The notes under the pieces were generated by a model. That model was not told where the DNA came from. It was given only the letters and a program-made list of their open reading frames with translations, and made no database searches. A program made the position numbers and the translations under genes. 64,000 bases of DNA, taken from Methylomonas methanica MC09 (GTDB taxonomy: Bacteria; Pseudomonadota; Gammaproteobacteria; Methylococcales; Methylomonadaceae). The stretch covers positions 62,001-126,000 of the forward strand of contig NC_015572.1 in the NCBI RefSeq assembly GCF_000214665.1, in the 5' to 3' direction. Below are positions 1-8,892 of the stretch, piece after piece (the first letter of the stretch is position 1; each line of letters starts with the position of its first letter).

Positions 1-1
1 C

Positions 2-151
2 AATGACAGCCAGACACTGCGCACTTTAAAAGCCGAAAATCAGCGTCTGGAACGCGAACTCAACCGTAAGGACAAAGCGCTGGCTGAAGCCGCTGCCTTG
101 CTGATCCTGCAAAAAAAGGTCCGGGCGCTGTTGGCGGGCGAGGTCGAATGA
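2..151 (+). CDS. IS3-family transposase OrfA, C-terminal fragment
   Basis: This frame is open from the window edge to a TGA at 149-151 and encodes 49 residues. They include the alanine- and leucine-rich coiled segment (KALAEAAALL, then LQKK) typical of the C-terminus of IS3-type OrfA proteins. OrfA carries the N-terminal helix-turn-helix that binds the terminal repeats, and that part lies outside the window. The stop overlaps the OrfB start codon (ATGA at 148-151), the translational coupling expected of this family. Confidence 0.75.
   Translation, partial: NDSQTLRTLKAENQRLERELNRKDKALAEAAALLILQKKVRALLAGEVE
112..118 (+). promoter_or_regulatory. programmed -1 frameshift heptamer A AAA AAG
   Basis: In the OrfA frame the bases at 112-118 read A AAA AAG, the classic bacterial slippery heptamer. 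A -1 shift here enters the frame of OrfB. That frame has no stop between the heptamer and the OrfB ATG at 148, so an OrfAB fusion, the usual active IS3-family transposase, can be made. Confidence 0.65.
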
Positions 152-1230
152 CATCCCTTCAGCAGCGCCAAACCCTGATCGAATCCGTCGCCGAAGCCAC
201 CGCAGCCGGTGCCCGCCAAGACCAAGCCTGTGCCGTGCTGGGCCTGAGCCCGCGCACCTTGCAGCGCTGGCAGGCCGGCGAAACCCCGGGCGAAGACCGG
301 CGACCGAGGCGGCAATATACGCCGGCGCATGCGCTGACCGAGGCCGAGCGCAACCACATTCTGGCCGTGGCCAATTCCGCCGAATTTGCGGATTTACCCC
401 CCAGTCAGATCGTTCCGCGCTTGGCGGATCAGGGGATTTATCTGGGCTCCGAATCGACGATCTATCGCCTACTGAAAGCCGCCCAGCAACTGAAACACCG
501 CCGCAGTGAACGTCCCAGTCAGCCTCGCTTCAAACCCAAAGCATTGAGTGCGACCGAGCCCAATCAACTCTACAGCTGGGATATTACCTATCTTGCGGCC
601 GCAGTCAAAGGCCAGTTCTACTACCTCTACTTGTTCCTCGATATTTTTAGTCGCCAGATCGTCGGCTGGCAGGTATTTGAGGAAGAAAGCAGCCAATACG
701 CCAGCGAGTTGTTACGGGATATTGTTTTACGCGAAGGGCTACAACCTGGGCAAGTTATCCTGCATTCCGATAACGGCAGCCCCATGAAAGGCGCCACGAT
801 GCTGGCCACCCTGCAACAGCTTGGCGTCATGCCCTCGCTCAGCCGACCGGCGGTGAGTAATGACAATCCGTATTCGGAATCGCTGTTCAAAACCCTGAAA
901 TATCGTCCGCAATACCCGTTGCAACCGTTTGCCGACCTGTCCGTCGCTCGTGAATGGGTAGCCGACCTGGTGCAATGGTACAACCACGAACATCGGCATA
1001 GCGCCATTGGTTTTGTAACCCCAGCCCAACGTCATGCCGGATTGGACGAGGCACTATTGAATCAACGCAAAGCGCTCTATGAAGACGCCCGCCGCCAAAA
1101 CCCACGGCGCTGGAGCCAAAACACCCGGAACTGGAACAGAATCCATACCGTGCATCTAAATCCGGATCATGCCGAAACCCAAAACAACTCGCCCCAGGAG
1201 GTCGCTAATCCAGACAAAATAACCGCATAG
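148..1230 (+). CDS. IS3-family transposase OrfB (DDE integrase core)
   Basis: This 360-residue protein catalyses strand transfer for the insertion sequence. An N-terminal helix-turn-helix-like segment (about residues 10-45) precedes an rve-type integrase core. The catalytic triad is visible: Asp145 in SWDITYL, Asp208 in LHSDNGS and Glu244 in YSESLFK. The 35 residues between the second Asp and the Glu give the D-D-35-E spacing of the IS3 family. The start overlaps the OrfA stop. The frame is intact, so the element may be active if its left end is complete. It could be made as OrfB alone or as an OrfAB frameshift product. Confidence 0.9.
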   Translation: MTSLQQRQTLIESVAEATAAGARQDQACAVLGLSPRTLQRWQAGETPGEDRRPRRQYTPAHALTEAERNHILAVANSAEFADLPPSQIVPRLADQGIYLGSESTIYRLLKAAQQLKHRRSERPSQPRFKPKALSATEPNQLYSWDITYLAAAVKGQFYYLYLFLDIFSRQIVGWQVFEEESSQYASELLRDIVLREGLQPGQVILHSDNGSPMKGATMLATLQQLGVMPSLSRPAVSNDNPYSESLFKTLKYRPQYPLQPFADLSVAREWVADLVQWYNHEHRHSAIGFVTPAQRHAGLDEALLNQRKALYEDARRQNPRRWSQNTRNWNRIHTVHLNPDHAETQNNSPQEVANPDKITA

Positions 1231-1257
1231 TATTTTTACGTCGAGGCGACAACTAGC

Positions 1258-2262
1258 TTGAAATTTTCCGAAAGTCAGGTATTAGCCGCATACAGCGCTG
1301 GACGAACGGTCCTGAAACGCAATCATGAGGGATACCTTGAGACCTTGATACGTCCGAGGATCGAAAATTCGATCGGGCGTCGCGAAGGACAGGCTTATCT
1401 TTTGAGGCGTTGGCTGCTTCAAAACCGTCACCATGCTTTGGTGCCAGAAGCTGCTTCCCTATTGAACGGAATCGAACATGTGATTTCTCAAGGGGCGAAA
1501 TCTTCCCGTCCTTTTGAGGCAGGAACCGTTTGGGCGCCGGTCACTGCCGTACTTTCTCAAGTCCATTGCAGCGAAGAGACGGAGCAAAGAATTAGGCGGT
1601 TAATTGAAAATGCATTTACTTCCAGCCTTGAGAACCTGAGCGGAGCTGAAATCGATATCTTTGACCATTGCCGATCTGCGGTCGAAAATCATCCGGATCA
1701 TCGCGACAATATTCGTGGCGCCAAGTTGTTCGATACCGTGCTGCTATGGACGGTTCGGTTTCTGAAGAACCGACTAGAGATGACAAGGAAGGACGATGCT
1801 TCCGTCGCATATCTTTTCGAAAATGCTGGTGGAACGCTTCCTTACGAAGGCGCCTTGCAGGAAGATTATTTTCGTTGGATCTCTACCCAGACTGCGGCTG
1901 GGGAAATCGAAGCCACTAATCTAGGAGGCGGTCGCGCGGACGTTGCTCTTAAAACGACCGGTGAGCGGATCGTCATTGAGGTTAAACGGGAAATGCAGAA
2001 TGCATCGTTTGATGCCATAGTGAAGAGTTATGCCGGCCAGACCACTGAATATCAGAACGTCAGTATTCGATTGGGTTTTTTGTTGGTCCTTGATCTGACT
2101 GAAGCAAGGCGTACCGGTGCTCCACATATCCGTTCTCTTGTTGAGTGTCGACAAGTTACGAGGGCGGGAGAGGATGAGCCGCGGTATGTCGTTATGGTGA
2201 AGGTGCCTGGAAGGAGATATTCCCCCAGCGCAGTTCGTGCGGTTGATTCGATTGACGCATAA
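1258..2262 (+). CDS. PD-(D/E)XK-nuclease-like protein, probably 5'-truncated by the IS
   Basis: The first usable start is a TTG at 1258, only 27 bases after the transposase stop and in the same frame, with no convincing ribosome site. I therefore think the real N-terminus was removed when the IS inserted. The 334 visible residues have an uncharacterised helical region up to about residue 215. A segment with the PD-(D/E)XK nuclease signature follows: Gly-Gly-Gly-Arg-Ala-Asp (about 225-229), a strand-turn, then Ile-Glu-Val-Lys-Arg (about 240-244), with an Ala-Gly-Gln segment further on. This arrangement is typical of restriction-type or defence nucleases that act on DNA. The specific family is not recognised. 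Neighbours (IS, phosphatase) fit accessory DNA. Confidence is high for a coding region, moderate for nuclease. Confidence 0.6.
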   Translation: MKFSESQVLAAYSAGRTVLKRNHEGYLETLIRPRIENSIGRREGQAYLLRRWLLQNRHHALVPEAASLLNGIEHVISQGAKSSRPFEAGTVWAPVTAVLSQVHCSEETEQRIRRLIENAFTSSLENLSGAEIDIFDHCRSAVENHPDHRDNIRGAKLFDTVLLWTVRFLKNRLEMTRKDDASVAYLFENAGGTLPYEGALQEDYFRWISTQTAAGEIEATNLGGGRADVALKTTGERIVIEVKREMQNASFDAIVKSYAGQTTEYQNVSIRLGFLLVLDLTEARRTGAPHIRSLVECRQVTRAGEDEPRYVVMVKVPGRRYSPSAVRAVDSIDA

Positions 2263-2439
2263 ACGTCGGTCAGTGTGCACGGTAAAATCTGGATCAACGC
2301 CAACAGCCCTGATAGAACGACTATATAAGGCCCTCGAGTAAAACGGGAACAATGTTGCTTTTGATTATTTGGGGTAATTTGGAAGATTGGTGACCCCTTT
2401 GTTGGCCCAGTTTTTAGCCGCTAAAATTTTTGTACGCCA

Positions 2440-3069
2440 ATGCCGAAGCAGACAAAGACCATTACCTTTATCCGTCACGGCCAGAGTTTGGCGAATGCCG
2501 GCGGTATTACCATGGATCATCACGCTATTCCGCTCACTGAGCTTGGTGTTAATCAAGCCAAGCATTTAGCGGATTCCCTGGCGTTTGAGCCGTCTGCCTT
2601 TTTCGTTTCCGAGTTAATCCGGACGCATCAAACGGCCACGCCGTTTTGCGACAAGTATTCCATTCAGCCGACCGTCCACCCGCTGCTTAATGAATTATCG
2701 TGCATCGATCCTCAGTTGATCCAAGGCATGGACGGTAAACAGCGGCGTCCTATCGCAGATGCCTATTGGCAAGAAGCCGATCCGCACAAACGTTTGGGTG
2801 AAAATGCCGACACGTTCGCCGAGTTTGCGCAGCGTGTCGATTACTTTTTACTGGAGCTTGATACCCTTCCTGATCGAAGCGTTTTGTTTGGCCATGGCAT
2901 TTGGTTTGGCATGCTGGTCTGGAAGGTGCTCGGGTTTTCTACTAACACAAGCCAGGATATGAAAGCGTTTCGGCGTTTTCAGCTCGGATTTCCAATGCCC
3001 AATTGCGCGGTGTATTGCCTGGAATCCTCAAATCTTGGATTTTGGAACGTCAGGGCAAAAGCGCTTTAA
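2440..3069 (+). CDS. histidine phosphatase family protein
   Basis: The 209-residue product belongs to the phosphoglycerate-mutase-like histidine phosphatases, which transfer phosphate through a catalytic histidine. The family signature Arg12-His13-Gly14 is present in FIRHGQS, and the second catalytic histidine lies in LFGHGIW (about residue 152). A conserved Arg in SELIRTHQTA supports phosphate binding. The substrate cannot be inferred from sequence. There is no signal peptide, so it is cytoplasmic. The ATG at 2440 has no clear Shine-Dalgarno sequence. It stands alone between the nuclease-like remnant and a long AT-rich intergenic region. Confidence 0.85.
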   Translation: MPKQTKTITFIRHGQSLANAGGITMDHHAIPLTELGVNQAKHLADSLAFEPSAFFVSELIRTHQTATPFCDKYSIQPTVHPLLNELSCIDPQLIQGMDGKQRRPIADAYWQEADPHKRLGENADTFAEFAQRVDYFLLELDTLPDRSVLFGHGIWFGMLVWKVLGFSTNTSQDMKAFRRFQLGFPMPNCAVYCLESSNLGFWNVRAKAL

Positions 3070-3164
3070 TTTTGTCGTTTTTGAATATTAAAAATTCGCT
3101 GTTTTATAAATAACAATAGCTTAAATTAATTTTTTAATATGGCGATTAAAGTAATGCATGCATG

Positions 3165-3188
3165 AAACTATCAATATATTGATAGTTT
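3165..3188. repeat. 24-base perfect palindrome
   Basis: Bases 3165-3188 are a perfect inverted repeat with no loop: the arm AAACTATCAATA is followed directly by its reverse complement. Symmetry of this length is more than most operators need. It could be a dimeric regulator site, a cruciform or a site-specific recombination core. No nearby regulator gene identifies the binding protein. Confidence 0.7.
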
Positions 3189-3363
3189 AAATTTCTATAA
3201 AAAAATCAGTGGCGAATTCGTATCATAATTTATGTAACTAATTGAAAATATTAGAAGCCGGTATTTCATTAATTATGAGATCCGACATGTGTTGCTTGTC
3301 AAATCTCGTAAACCATGGAAATAAAATGACTTGTCAAGTCGCCTGGAAAAATTTGCGCGCCGG

Positions 3364-3392
3364 TTGACATGTTTGTTGCTCTCACTCATATT
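3364..3392 (+). promoter_or_regulatory. putative sigma-70 promoter
   Basis: A perfect -35 hexamer TTGACA at 3364-3369 is followed 17 bases later by CATATT (3387-3392), which matches the -10 consensus at four of six positions. It points toward the PAS-GGDEF-EAL gene about 160 bases downstream. This is a reading of consensus only. Confidence 0.4.
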
Positions 3393-3551
3393 CACCTCTA
3401 AAGGCAGTATAAAGACTGTTTTTCGAAGTGTCCGGAACGATTAAACTATTTCAAAGAACGCTGGTTTGCTATGCCTCCCTAACCGGACGAGACACACTTA
3501 ACCTGAACTCGGGCATATCCGACGATTCGGGAATAGGTTCGAAGTTTCCGC

Positions 3552-6500
3552 ATGGCTTTCTCGATAACCTTAAATAATGAGTTTAAACAGGTGCCGATGC
3601 CTTTAGATTTAGAGCAGCGCTTTTCCCGCATGGCGGCGCATCTGCCAGGCTTTGTGTTTACCTTCCGTTTTTCGCCGGACGGCCGTTTCAGCTTTCCTTA
3701 TGCGAGTAGCGGGATCCGCGATCTATACGGTTTGCAACCGGAACAGGTGGCCGACGACATAGGTCCTTTGCATGCCATGGCGCACCCGGATGATAGAGAA
3801 ATGATCGAGGTCGCTCTCGCCAATGCGGTAAAAGATCCGGGGCTGTTTCACATCGAGTTTCGCATCATCCACCCCGAAAAGGGCATACGCTGGCTCGAAG
3901 CCAAGTCCGCGTCGGCACCGGAGTCGGACGGTGGCATCGAGTGGCACGGCATCATGTTGGACATTACCGAGCGCAAGCGCATCGAGCAGGCCTTGCAATC
4001 CAGCCGGGTCGCACTGGAGGAAGCCCAGCGTATCGGCCATATCGGCAGTTGGGATGTGGATATCGTTAACGATGTGCTGACTTGGTCGGATGAAACCTTC
4101 CGCATTTGGGAAATTGACAAGACGAAGTTCGCGGCAACTTTCGAGGCCTTTATCGACACGGTTCATCCTGAAGACAGGGAGCGCGTCGTTCAGGTTTATA
4201 ACGCATCGATTCTTGACGGCACCCGCTATGAAGTCGAGCACCGCCTGCTGTTTCCGGACGGCCGCGTCAAATACATACTTGAACGCGGCCAGCCCTACTA
4301 CGACGCAGAGGGAAAACCGTTACGCTTTATCGGCACTTCGCTTGATATTACCGAGCGCAAGCATATCGAGAACACCTTGCAATTCATCGCCCAGCGCGGT
4401 TGGCAGGTGGATGGCGAATCCTTCCTGACAGTGCTTGCGCGCTATCTCGGACGGACGCTAGCGATGGATTATGTGATCATCGACCGCTTGATAAACCCGG
4501 CCGTTGCCGAAACCGTGGCTATTTATGCCAAAGGCGATGTATTACCCAACCTGCAATACGGCCTTAGCGGAACACCTTGCGCCAACGTGATGGAAGGCGC
4601 TCTGTGTTGTTATACGGAGCGGATACGGCAAATGTTCCCGAAAGATATACTGCTGGAGGAGATGGGCGTAGAGAGCTATGTCGGTCTGCCGCTGCTGGAT
4701 TCCTCCGGCCGAGTGCTCGGTCTGATTGCCGTAATGGACGGCAAGCCGATGTCCGATACGACCGAAGTGACTTCGCTACTGCAAATGGTGGCGACCCGCG
4801 CGGCGGCTGAGCTGGAGCGCGAGCTGTCGGAACGCCTGCTGAACGAATCGCGACAATTCCTTGACCGGGTGATCGAAACCATCGCCGACCCGGTGTTCGT
4901 CAAGGATAAACAGCATCGCTGGGTCAGGCTCAACCAGGCATTTTGCGATTTCATCGGCCAACCGATGGAAGCTTTATTGGGCCAATGTGATTACGATTAT
5001 TTCCCAGCGCGCGAGGCCGCCATATTTGGGGCAACAGACGAAGCCGTATTCGCCAGCGGCGAGGAGAATGTTAGCGAAGAGACATTTTCCGACCGTGAGG
5101 GCATCACCCGCACCATCATCATCAAGAAAACCCGCTGCATCGACGAGCGCGGACAACAGTTCCTGGTGGGCACGATCCTGGACATAACCGAGCGCAAACA
5201 ACGCGAGGAAGAGCTGGCCCGCCTGCACTATGCCATCGATCACGTTGAGGAAGCGGTTTACCTGATAGACGCAGATGCCCGCATCCAATACGTCAACGCC
5301 CATGCCTGTCAAGGTTTGGGGTACAGCAGGGACGAATTGCTTGGCTTGAGCATCCCGGACATCGACCCCGATTATCAGCATGCCGTCTGGCCCGATCATT
5401 GGCGTGACCTCCAGGCCAACGGTTCGCTGACGTTTGAGACCCGCCACAACACCAAGGACGGACGGATTTTTCCGGTTGAGGTGGTTGCCAATTATTTTGA
5501 ATCCGATGGCCAAGGCTACAACATGGCCATGATACGCAATATCAGCGAACGCAAGCAGATGGAATTGGCGCTCGCCGAGCGGGAACAGGAGTTTCGTACA
5601 CTGGTGGAAAATCTGCCGACCTATGTGCTGCGGTTGAATCGGGCGTTGCGCCACACCTACGTCAATCCGGCTTTCGTGGCTGCCGTGGGCCTGCCCGAAG
5701 CGGAAATCCTGGGTGCGCATGTCAGTGCGTTCTGGCGCGCCACCAATGTTTCGATCAATGCCTATATAACCTTGCTGAAGCGCGTACTGTCTTCGGGAGC
5801 GCGCGAGGATATTTCGCTGGAATGGAGCAATGAGAATGGCGCTTTGTATAGCCATCTGGTACGGATTTCGCCGGAGTACAGCACAAGCGGTGAAGTTCGG
5901 GGATTGCTGGTATTGGGTTTCGACATGACCAAGCTTAGGAGAGAGCAACTGCTGGATGTTGAACGTCGTCATGTGTTCGAGCGCATGGCACAGGGCGGCG
6001 ACCTCGACGAGATCCTCTCGCAGATCGCCTTATACGTCGAGTCCGCCTTCCCCGGTTGTCGCTGTCGTATCCAATTGATGGATCAAACAGGTAGTCGTTT
6101 GATCCATGACGTGGCACCGTCTATTTCGGTTCCGTGCCCCGCGCATCAGCAAGCTGTCACCGTGGATGAGGTGGGCAACGGTTGCGCAGTCTCGTTCTGT
6201 CGCTCCGAACCGTTGATTATGAAGGATATGCGTCTCGCCACTGTTTCGGAGCATTGTCGCTCGTTCGCGCTGACATCCGGAATGGTCTCCAGTTGGTCGG
6301 ATCCGATCATTGGGTCGTCGGGCCAACAATTGGGTGTTGTAACCCTTTACCGCAGCCAAGCAGGCGAGCCGGATGAACTGAACATGGGGCGACTGCGCTA
6401 CGCCAGCCATTTGAGTGCCATCGCCATCGAGCGCAAACGTATCGAAGAGCAGATGCAACACCAAGCCAGTTACGATATCTTGACTGGGTTGCCCAACCGG

Positions 6501-7757
6501 CGCATGTTTCGCGACCGTTTGAACGAAGAAATCGGCAAGGCCAAACGTTGTGGAGAAAGTTTGGCGCTGCTGTTTATCGATCTCGATCGCTTTAAGGAAG
6601 TCAACGATTCTCTGGGACACGAAATCGGCGACCTTCTGTTAGTCGAAACCGCTCAGCGCATCCGAGCCCGTATTCGCGAAACGGATACCGTAGCACGGCT
6701 GGGAGGCGACGAATTCATCGTCATTCTGCCGCGGGTGGACGACATGTCGCACCTCGGCCGGATCGCTCAAAACATCGTCGATGACATGAATAAGCCGTTT
6801 AGTCTGGATATACATACAGTGTATGTCTCCACTAGCATCGGCATTGCCGCCTATCCTTTCGATACTGTTAACGCCGATGGCTTGATAGGCTGTGCCGACC
6901 AGGCTATGTACGCTGTGAAAGAACATGGACGTAATGGTTTCGGTTTTTTCACGCCGGCCATGCAGCAACAGGCTCAAACCCGACTGCTGCTGGCCAACGA
7001 CCTGCGCGACGCCTTGGTCAAAGGCCAACTGCAAGTGCACTACCAACCCATTGTCGATGTCGCCAGCGGAGAAATCGTCAAAGCCGAAGCCCTATTGCGT
7101 TGGCTGCACCCTCAGCGCGGCTGGGTACCTCCCGACCAATTTATTTCAATTGCCGAAGAAAACGGCCTTATTCATGACATTGGTGACTGGGTGTTCCGGC
7201 AGGCAGTGGGAACTGCCAGACTTTGGAACGCCGATGCTCGCGTAGCGCGGCAAATCAGCGTCAACCTTTCGCCACGCCAATTCATTAAGGGGGATTTCTA
7301 TGCATCCTGGCTCGCCTATCTTGAGCAAAGCGGAGTCGCTCCGGAACACATCGTAATCGAGATTACCGAAGGCCTGCTGCTCGATGATCGACCCGACATC
7401 CTGCAAACCATCAATCGCCTCGGCAACCTTGGCATGCAAGTCGCACTGGATGACTTCGGCACCGGCTATTCGGCTATGGGCTACCTCAAGAAATTCCCTA
7501 TCGACTACCTTAAAATAGATCGTTCGTTTGTGCGCGACCTGGAAAGCGACAGCAATGACCGCGCCATCGCCGAGGCGATTGTGGTTATGGCACACAAGCT
7601 GGGACTGAAAACCATTGCCGAGGGGGTGGAGACTGTGGGGCAGCGCGATTTGTTGGCGTCTGTAGGCTGTGAATTCGTGCAGGGCTACCTATATGCCAAG
7701 CCCATGCCGGAGAGGGAGTTACTGGCCTTTGCGCTTGAGACTGCCCCCTTTTCCTAA
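3552..7757 (+). CDS. multi-PAS/GAF sensory GGDEF-EAL protein (c-di-GMP turnover)
   Basis: This 1401-residue soluble protein couples sensing to cyclic di-GMP metabolism. Domains in order are PAS (about 20-130), PAS with PAC (140-260), GAF (280-420), three further PAS domains (435-795), a second GAF (810-960), GGDEF (about 970-1140) and EAL (1150-1400). The GGDEF motif is intact at residues 1051-1055, with an RETD inhibitory site five residues before it. The EAL motif is intact at 1179-1181, and the downstream DDFGTG, EITEG and KIDRSF elements are present. Both diguanylate cyclase and phosphodiesterase activities are therefore possible. No membrane segments or signal peptide are seen. The ATG at 3552 lacks a good ribosome site. 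An in-frame ATG at 3597, with CAGG upstream, is an alternative start. Confidence 0.93.
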   Translation: MAFSITLNNEFKQVPMPLDLEQRFSRMAAHLPGFVFTFRFSPDGRFSFPYASSGIRDLYGLQPEQVADDIGPLHAMAHPDDREMIEVALANAVKDPGLFHIEFRIIHPEKGIRWLEAKSASAPESDGGIEWHGIMLDITERKRIEQALQSSRVALEEAQRIGHIGSWDVDIVNDVLTWSDETFRIWEIDKTKFAATFEAFIDTVHPEDRERVVQVYNASILDGTRYEVEHRLLFPDGRVKYILERGQPYYDAEGKPLRFIGTSLDITERKHIENTLQFIAQRGWQVDGESFLTVLARYLGRTLAMDYVIIDRLINPAVAETVAIYAKGDVLPNLQYGLSGTPCANVMEGALCCYTERIRQMFPKDILLEEMGVESYVGLPLLDSSGRVLGLIAVMDGKPMSDTTEVTSLLQMVATRAAAELERELSERLLNESRQFLDRVIETIADPVFVKDKQHRWVRLNQAFCDFIGQPMEALLGQCDYDYFPAREAAIFGATDEAVFASGEENVSEETFSDREGITRTIIIKKTRCIDERGQQFLVGTILDITERKQREEELARLHYAIDHVEEAVYLIDADARIQYVNAHACQGLGYSRDELLGLSIPDIDPDYQHAVWPDHWRDLQANGSLTFETRHNTKDGRIFPVEVVANYFESDGQGYNMAMIRNISERKQMELALAEREQEFRTLVENLPTYVLRLNRALRHTYVNPAFVAAVGLPEAEILGAHVSAFWRATNVSINAYITLLKRVLSSGAREDISLEWSNENGALYSHLVRISPEYSTSGEVRGLLVLGFDMTKLRREQLLDVERRHVFERMAQGGDLDEILSQIALYVESAFPGCRCRIQLMDQTGSRLIHDVAPSISVPCPAHQQAVTVDEVGNGCAVSFCRSEPLIMKDMRLATVSEHCRSFALTSGMVSSWSDPIIGSSGQQLGVVTLYRSQAGEPDELNMGRLRYASHLSAIAIERKRIEEQMQHQASYDILTGLPNRRMFRDRLNEEIGKAKRCGESLALLFIDLDRFKEVNDSLGHEIGDLLLVETAQRIRARIRETDTVARLGGDEFIVILPRVDDMSHLGRIAQNIVDDMNKPFSLDIHTVYVSTSIGIAAYPFDTVNADGLIGCADQAMYAVKEHGRNGFGFFTPAMQQQAQTRLLLANDLRDALVKGQLQVHYQPIVDVASGEIVKAEALLRWLHPQRGWVPPDQFISIAEENGLIHDIGDWVFRQAVGTARLWNADARVARQISVNLSPRQFIKGDFYASWLAYLEQSGVAPEHIVIEITEGLLLDDRPDILQTINRLGNLGMQVALDDFGTGYSAMGYLKKFPIDYLKIDRSFVRDLESDSNDRAIAEAIVVMAHKLGLKTIAEGVETVGQRDLLASVGCEFVQGYLYAKPMPERELLAFALETAPFS

Positions 7758-8136
7758 CAGGCACAATGCCGAGCTATACGTTGCAAAGCTGTCCTGTTTA
7801 ACCAACAACGAGAATCCAGTGATCTTTAACAAAACCAAGCCGCGTACCTTTTTGGCGTTTGATTGATCTTAAACTATTGAAAATGTTATGCGGAGCATAC
7901 CCGCAGCGGATTGGCCTATTTCAACCTGGTATTGCTCTTAGCATCGTTGAATTTTGCCCGCGAATTGGGCTGATGTGATAACGGATGTTTCCGCAGTGGA
8001 TGGGCATTGATTTGTTGGACTTTCGCCCGCTCGCTGACTACCATGCCTTACACACCGCTAGCTAAAAGCGCCCACCCCAAATTTGCCTAGAATAACGGCG
8101 TCAAGTGCCGGGCCAAGATACAGAAGGTACAGAGCT
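7758..8136. other. intergenic region without recognisable gene
   Basis: Translation of both strands gives only short, unrecognisable frames, and no clear hairpin terminator or repeat stands out. Confidence 0.5.
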
Positions 8137-8553
8137 ATGATTAAACCTAAATCAATTGATCACATCGTTTTACGCACAGACCGTTATCGGGAACTTATTG
8201 CTTTTTACCGCACTGTAATTGGCTGTTCCCTCGAGCGGGAAACCTCGGCTGAATTCGGGCTTACGCAACTTAGGGCGGGAAATGCATTAATCGATATTGT
8301 GGATGTAAACGGCCAGCTGGGTAAGTCCGGCGGAGCGGCACCACAACTGACAGGTAACAATCTGGATCATTTTTGTCTGCAAATAGAGCCCTTTGAAGAG
8401 CACGAACTTAAGGCTTATTTGGACGAATGTAAGGTCGAATATAGCGAATTTCAGGATAGATACGGAGCTCAAGGCATGGGGCGATCAATCTATTTGAAAG
8501 ATATAGCCGGCAATACTGTTGAACTGCGTTCATTTGTTGAGACAATGGATTAA
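8137..8553 (+). CDS. VOC (glyoxalase/bleomycin-resistance) family protein
   Basis: The 138-residue product has the paired beta-alpha-beta-beta-beta architecture of the vicinal oxygen chelate superfamily. IDHIVLRT opens the first half and LDHFCLQI the second, and NTVELRS closes with the usual C-terminal metal-ligand glutamate. These metal-dependent enzymes include glyoxalases, dioxygenases and epimerases; the reaction here cannot be named. I chose the ATG at 8137 because AAGG lies nine bases upstream and the family normally begins near this point. The open frame extends 18 codons further upstream without a ribosome site. It appears monocistronic and cytoplasmic. Confidence 0.85.
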   Translation: MIKPKSIDHIVLRTDRYRELIAFYRTVIGCSLERETSAEFGLTQLRAGNALIDIVDVNGQLGKSGGAAPQLTGNNLDHFCLQIEPFEEHELKAYLDECKVEYSEFQDRYGAQGMGRSIYLKDIAGNTVELRSFVETMD

Positions 8554-8697
8554 CCAAGCGCGGTAGTCGCAATCACGCGCAAGGCTCGTTCTCCGCAAAA
8601 TCCCGCCAATTCTGCTCAAGCTACGCGTTCAGCGTCTAAAAAGCGGATTGCCGGCAGCTACCGTTTGTTGCATGGGATTCACTCACCGCGGCCGTTA

Positions 8698-8830
8698 TTT
8701 AGGATATTCGGATTAACCCGGCAAACAGTCGCTGCCGCAGGACCATTCTGCGCGCCAGTTCCAAAAAAAATACCAGTCTGCGGCTTGAGGGCAACCTTGT
8801 CGCCCAGCGCCGGACGATTTTCCGCAATGC
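8698..8830 (-). pseudogene. decayed GFA-family gene, second copy
   Basis: Bases 8701-8781 align closely, on the same strand, with the 3' end of the intact GFA gene at 18787-19200. Both share the GGATATTC and GGCAAAC blocks, the GCAGGACCA block and the AAAAAATAC block. In the best minus-strand frame the relic reads WYFFWNWRAEWSCGSDCLPG before a stop, against an intact RIFWDSRANWSCDGDSLP. A second matching block (CCGGACGATTTTC, near 8810-8825) corresponds to about 19085 in the intact gene, so roughly 230 internal bases have been deleted. It cannot encode a functional enzyme. Confidence 0.7.
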
Positions 8831-8892
8831 GTAATATGCCGCTCAAGGCTACGCTGCGTTTTTTTTGATATTAGACCTCACAGGAGTATTCG

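Larger units (their letters stand above)
1..1251 (+). mobile_element. IS3-family insertion sequence, 3' portion
   Basis: The window opens inside an insertion sequence: the end of OrfA, an A AAA AAG slippery heptamer and a complete OrfB with a DDE integrase core. This is the standard IS3-family layout. The left end lies outside the window. The right end is not certain. The last bases that could be the element are near 1250, where a CA dinucleotide, the usual IS3 terminus, follows a short GC-rich stretch. The next reading frame (a nuclease-like gene) opens immediately after, so the element probably sits inside that gene. The target duplication cannot be seen because the left junction is missing. 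Confidence 0.8.
3070..3551. other. AT-rich intergenic region upstream of the PAS-GGDEF-EAL gene
   Basis: I see no gene in this 482-base stretch. It is clearly richer in A+T than the genes on both sides. It contains a 24-base perfect palindrome, a short ATGCATGCAT palindrome at 3153-3162 and a plausible sigma-70 promoter, described separately. It probably holds the control region of the c-di-GMP gene at 3552. Confidence 0.6.
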
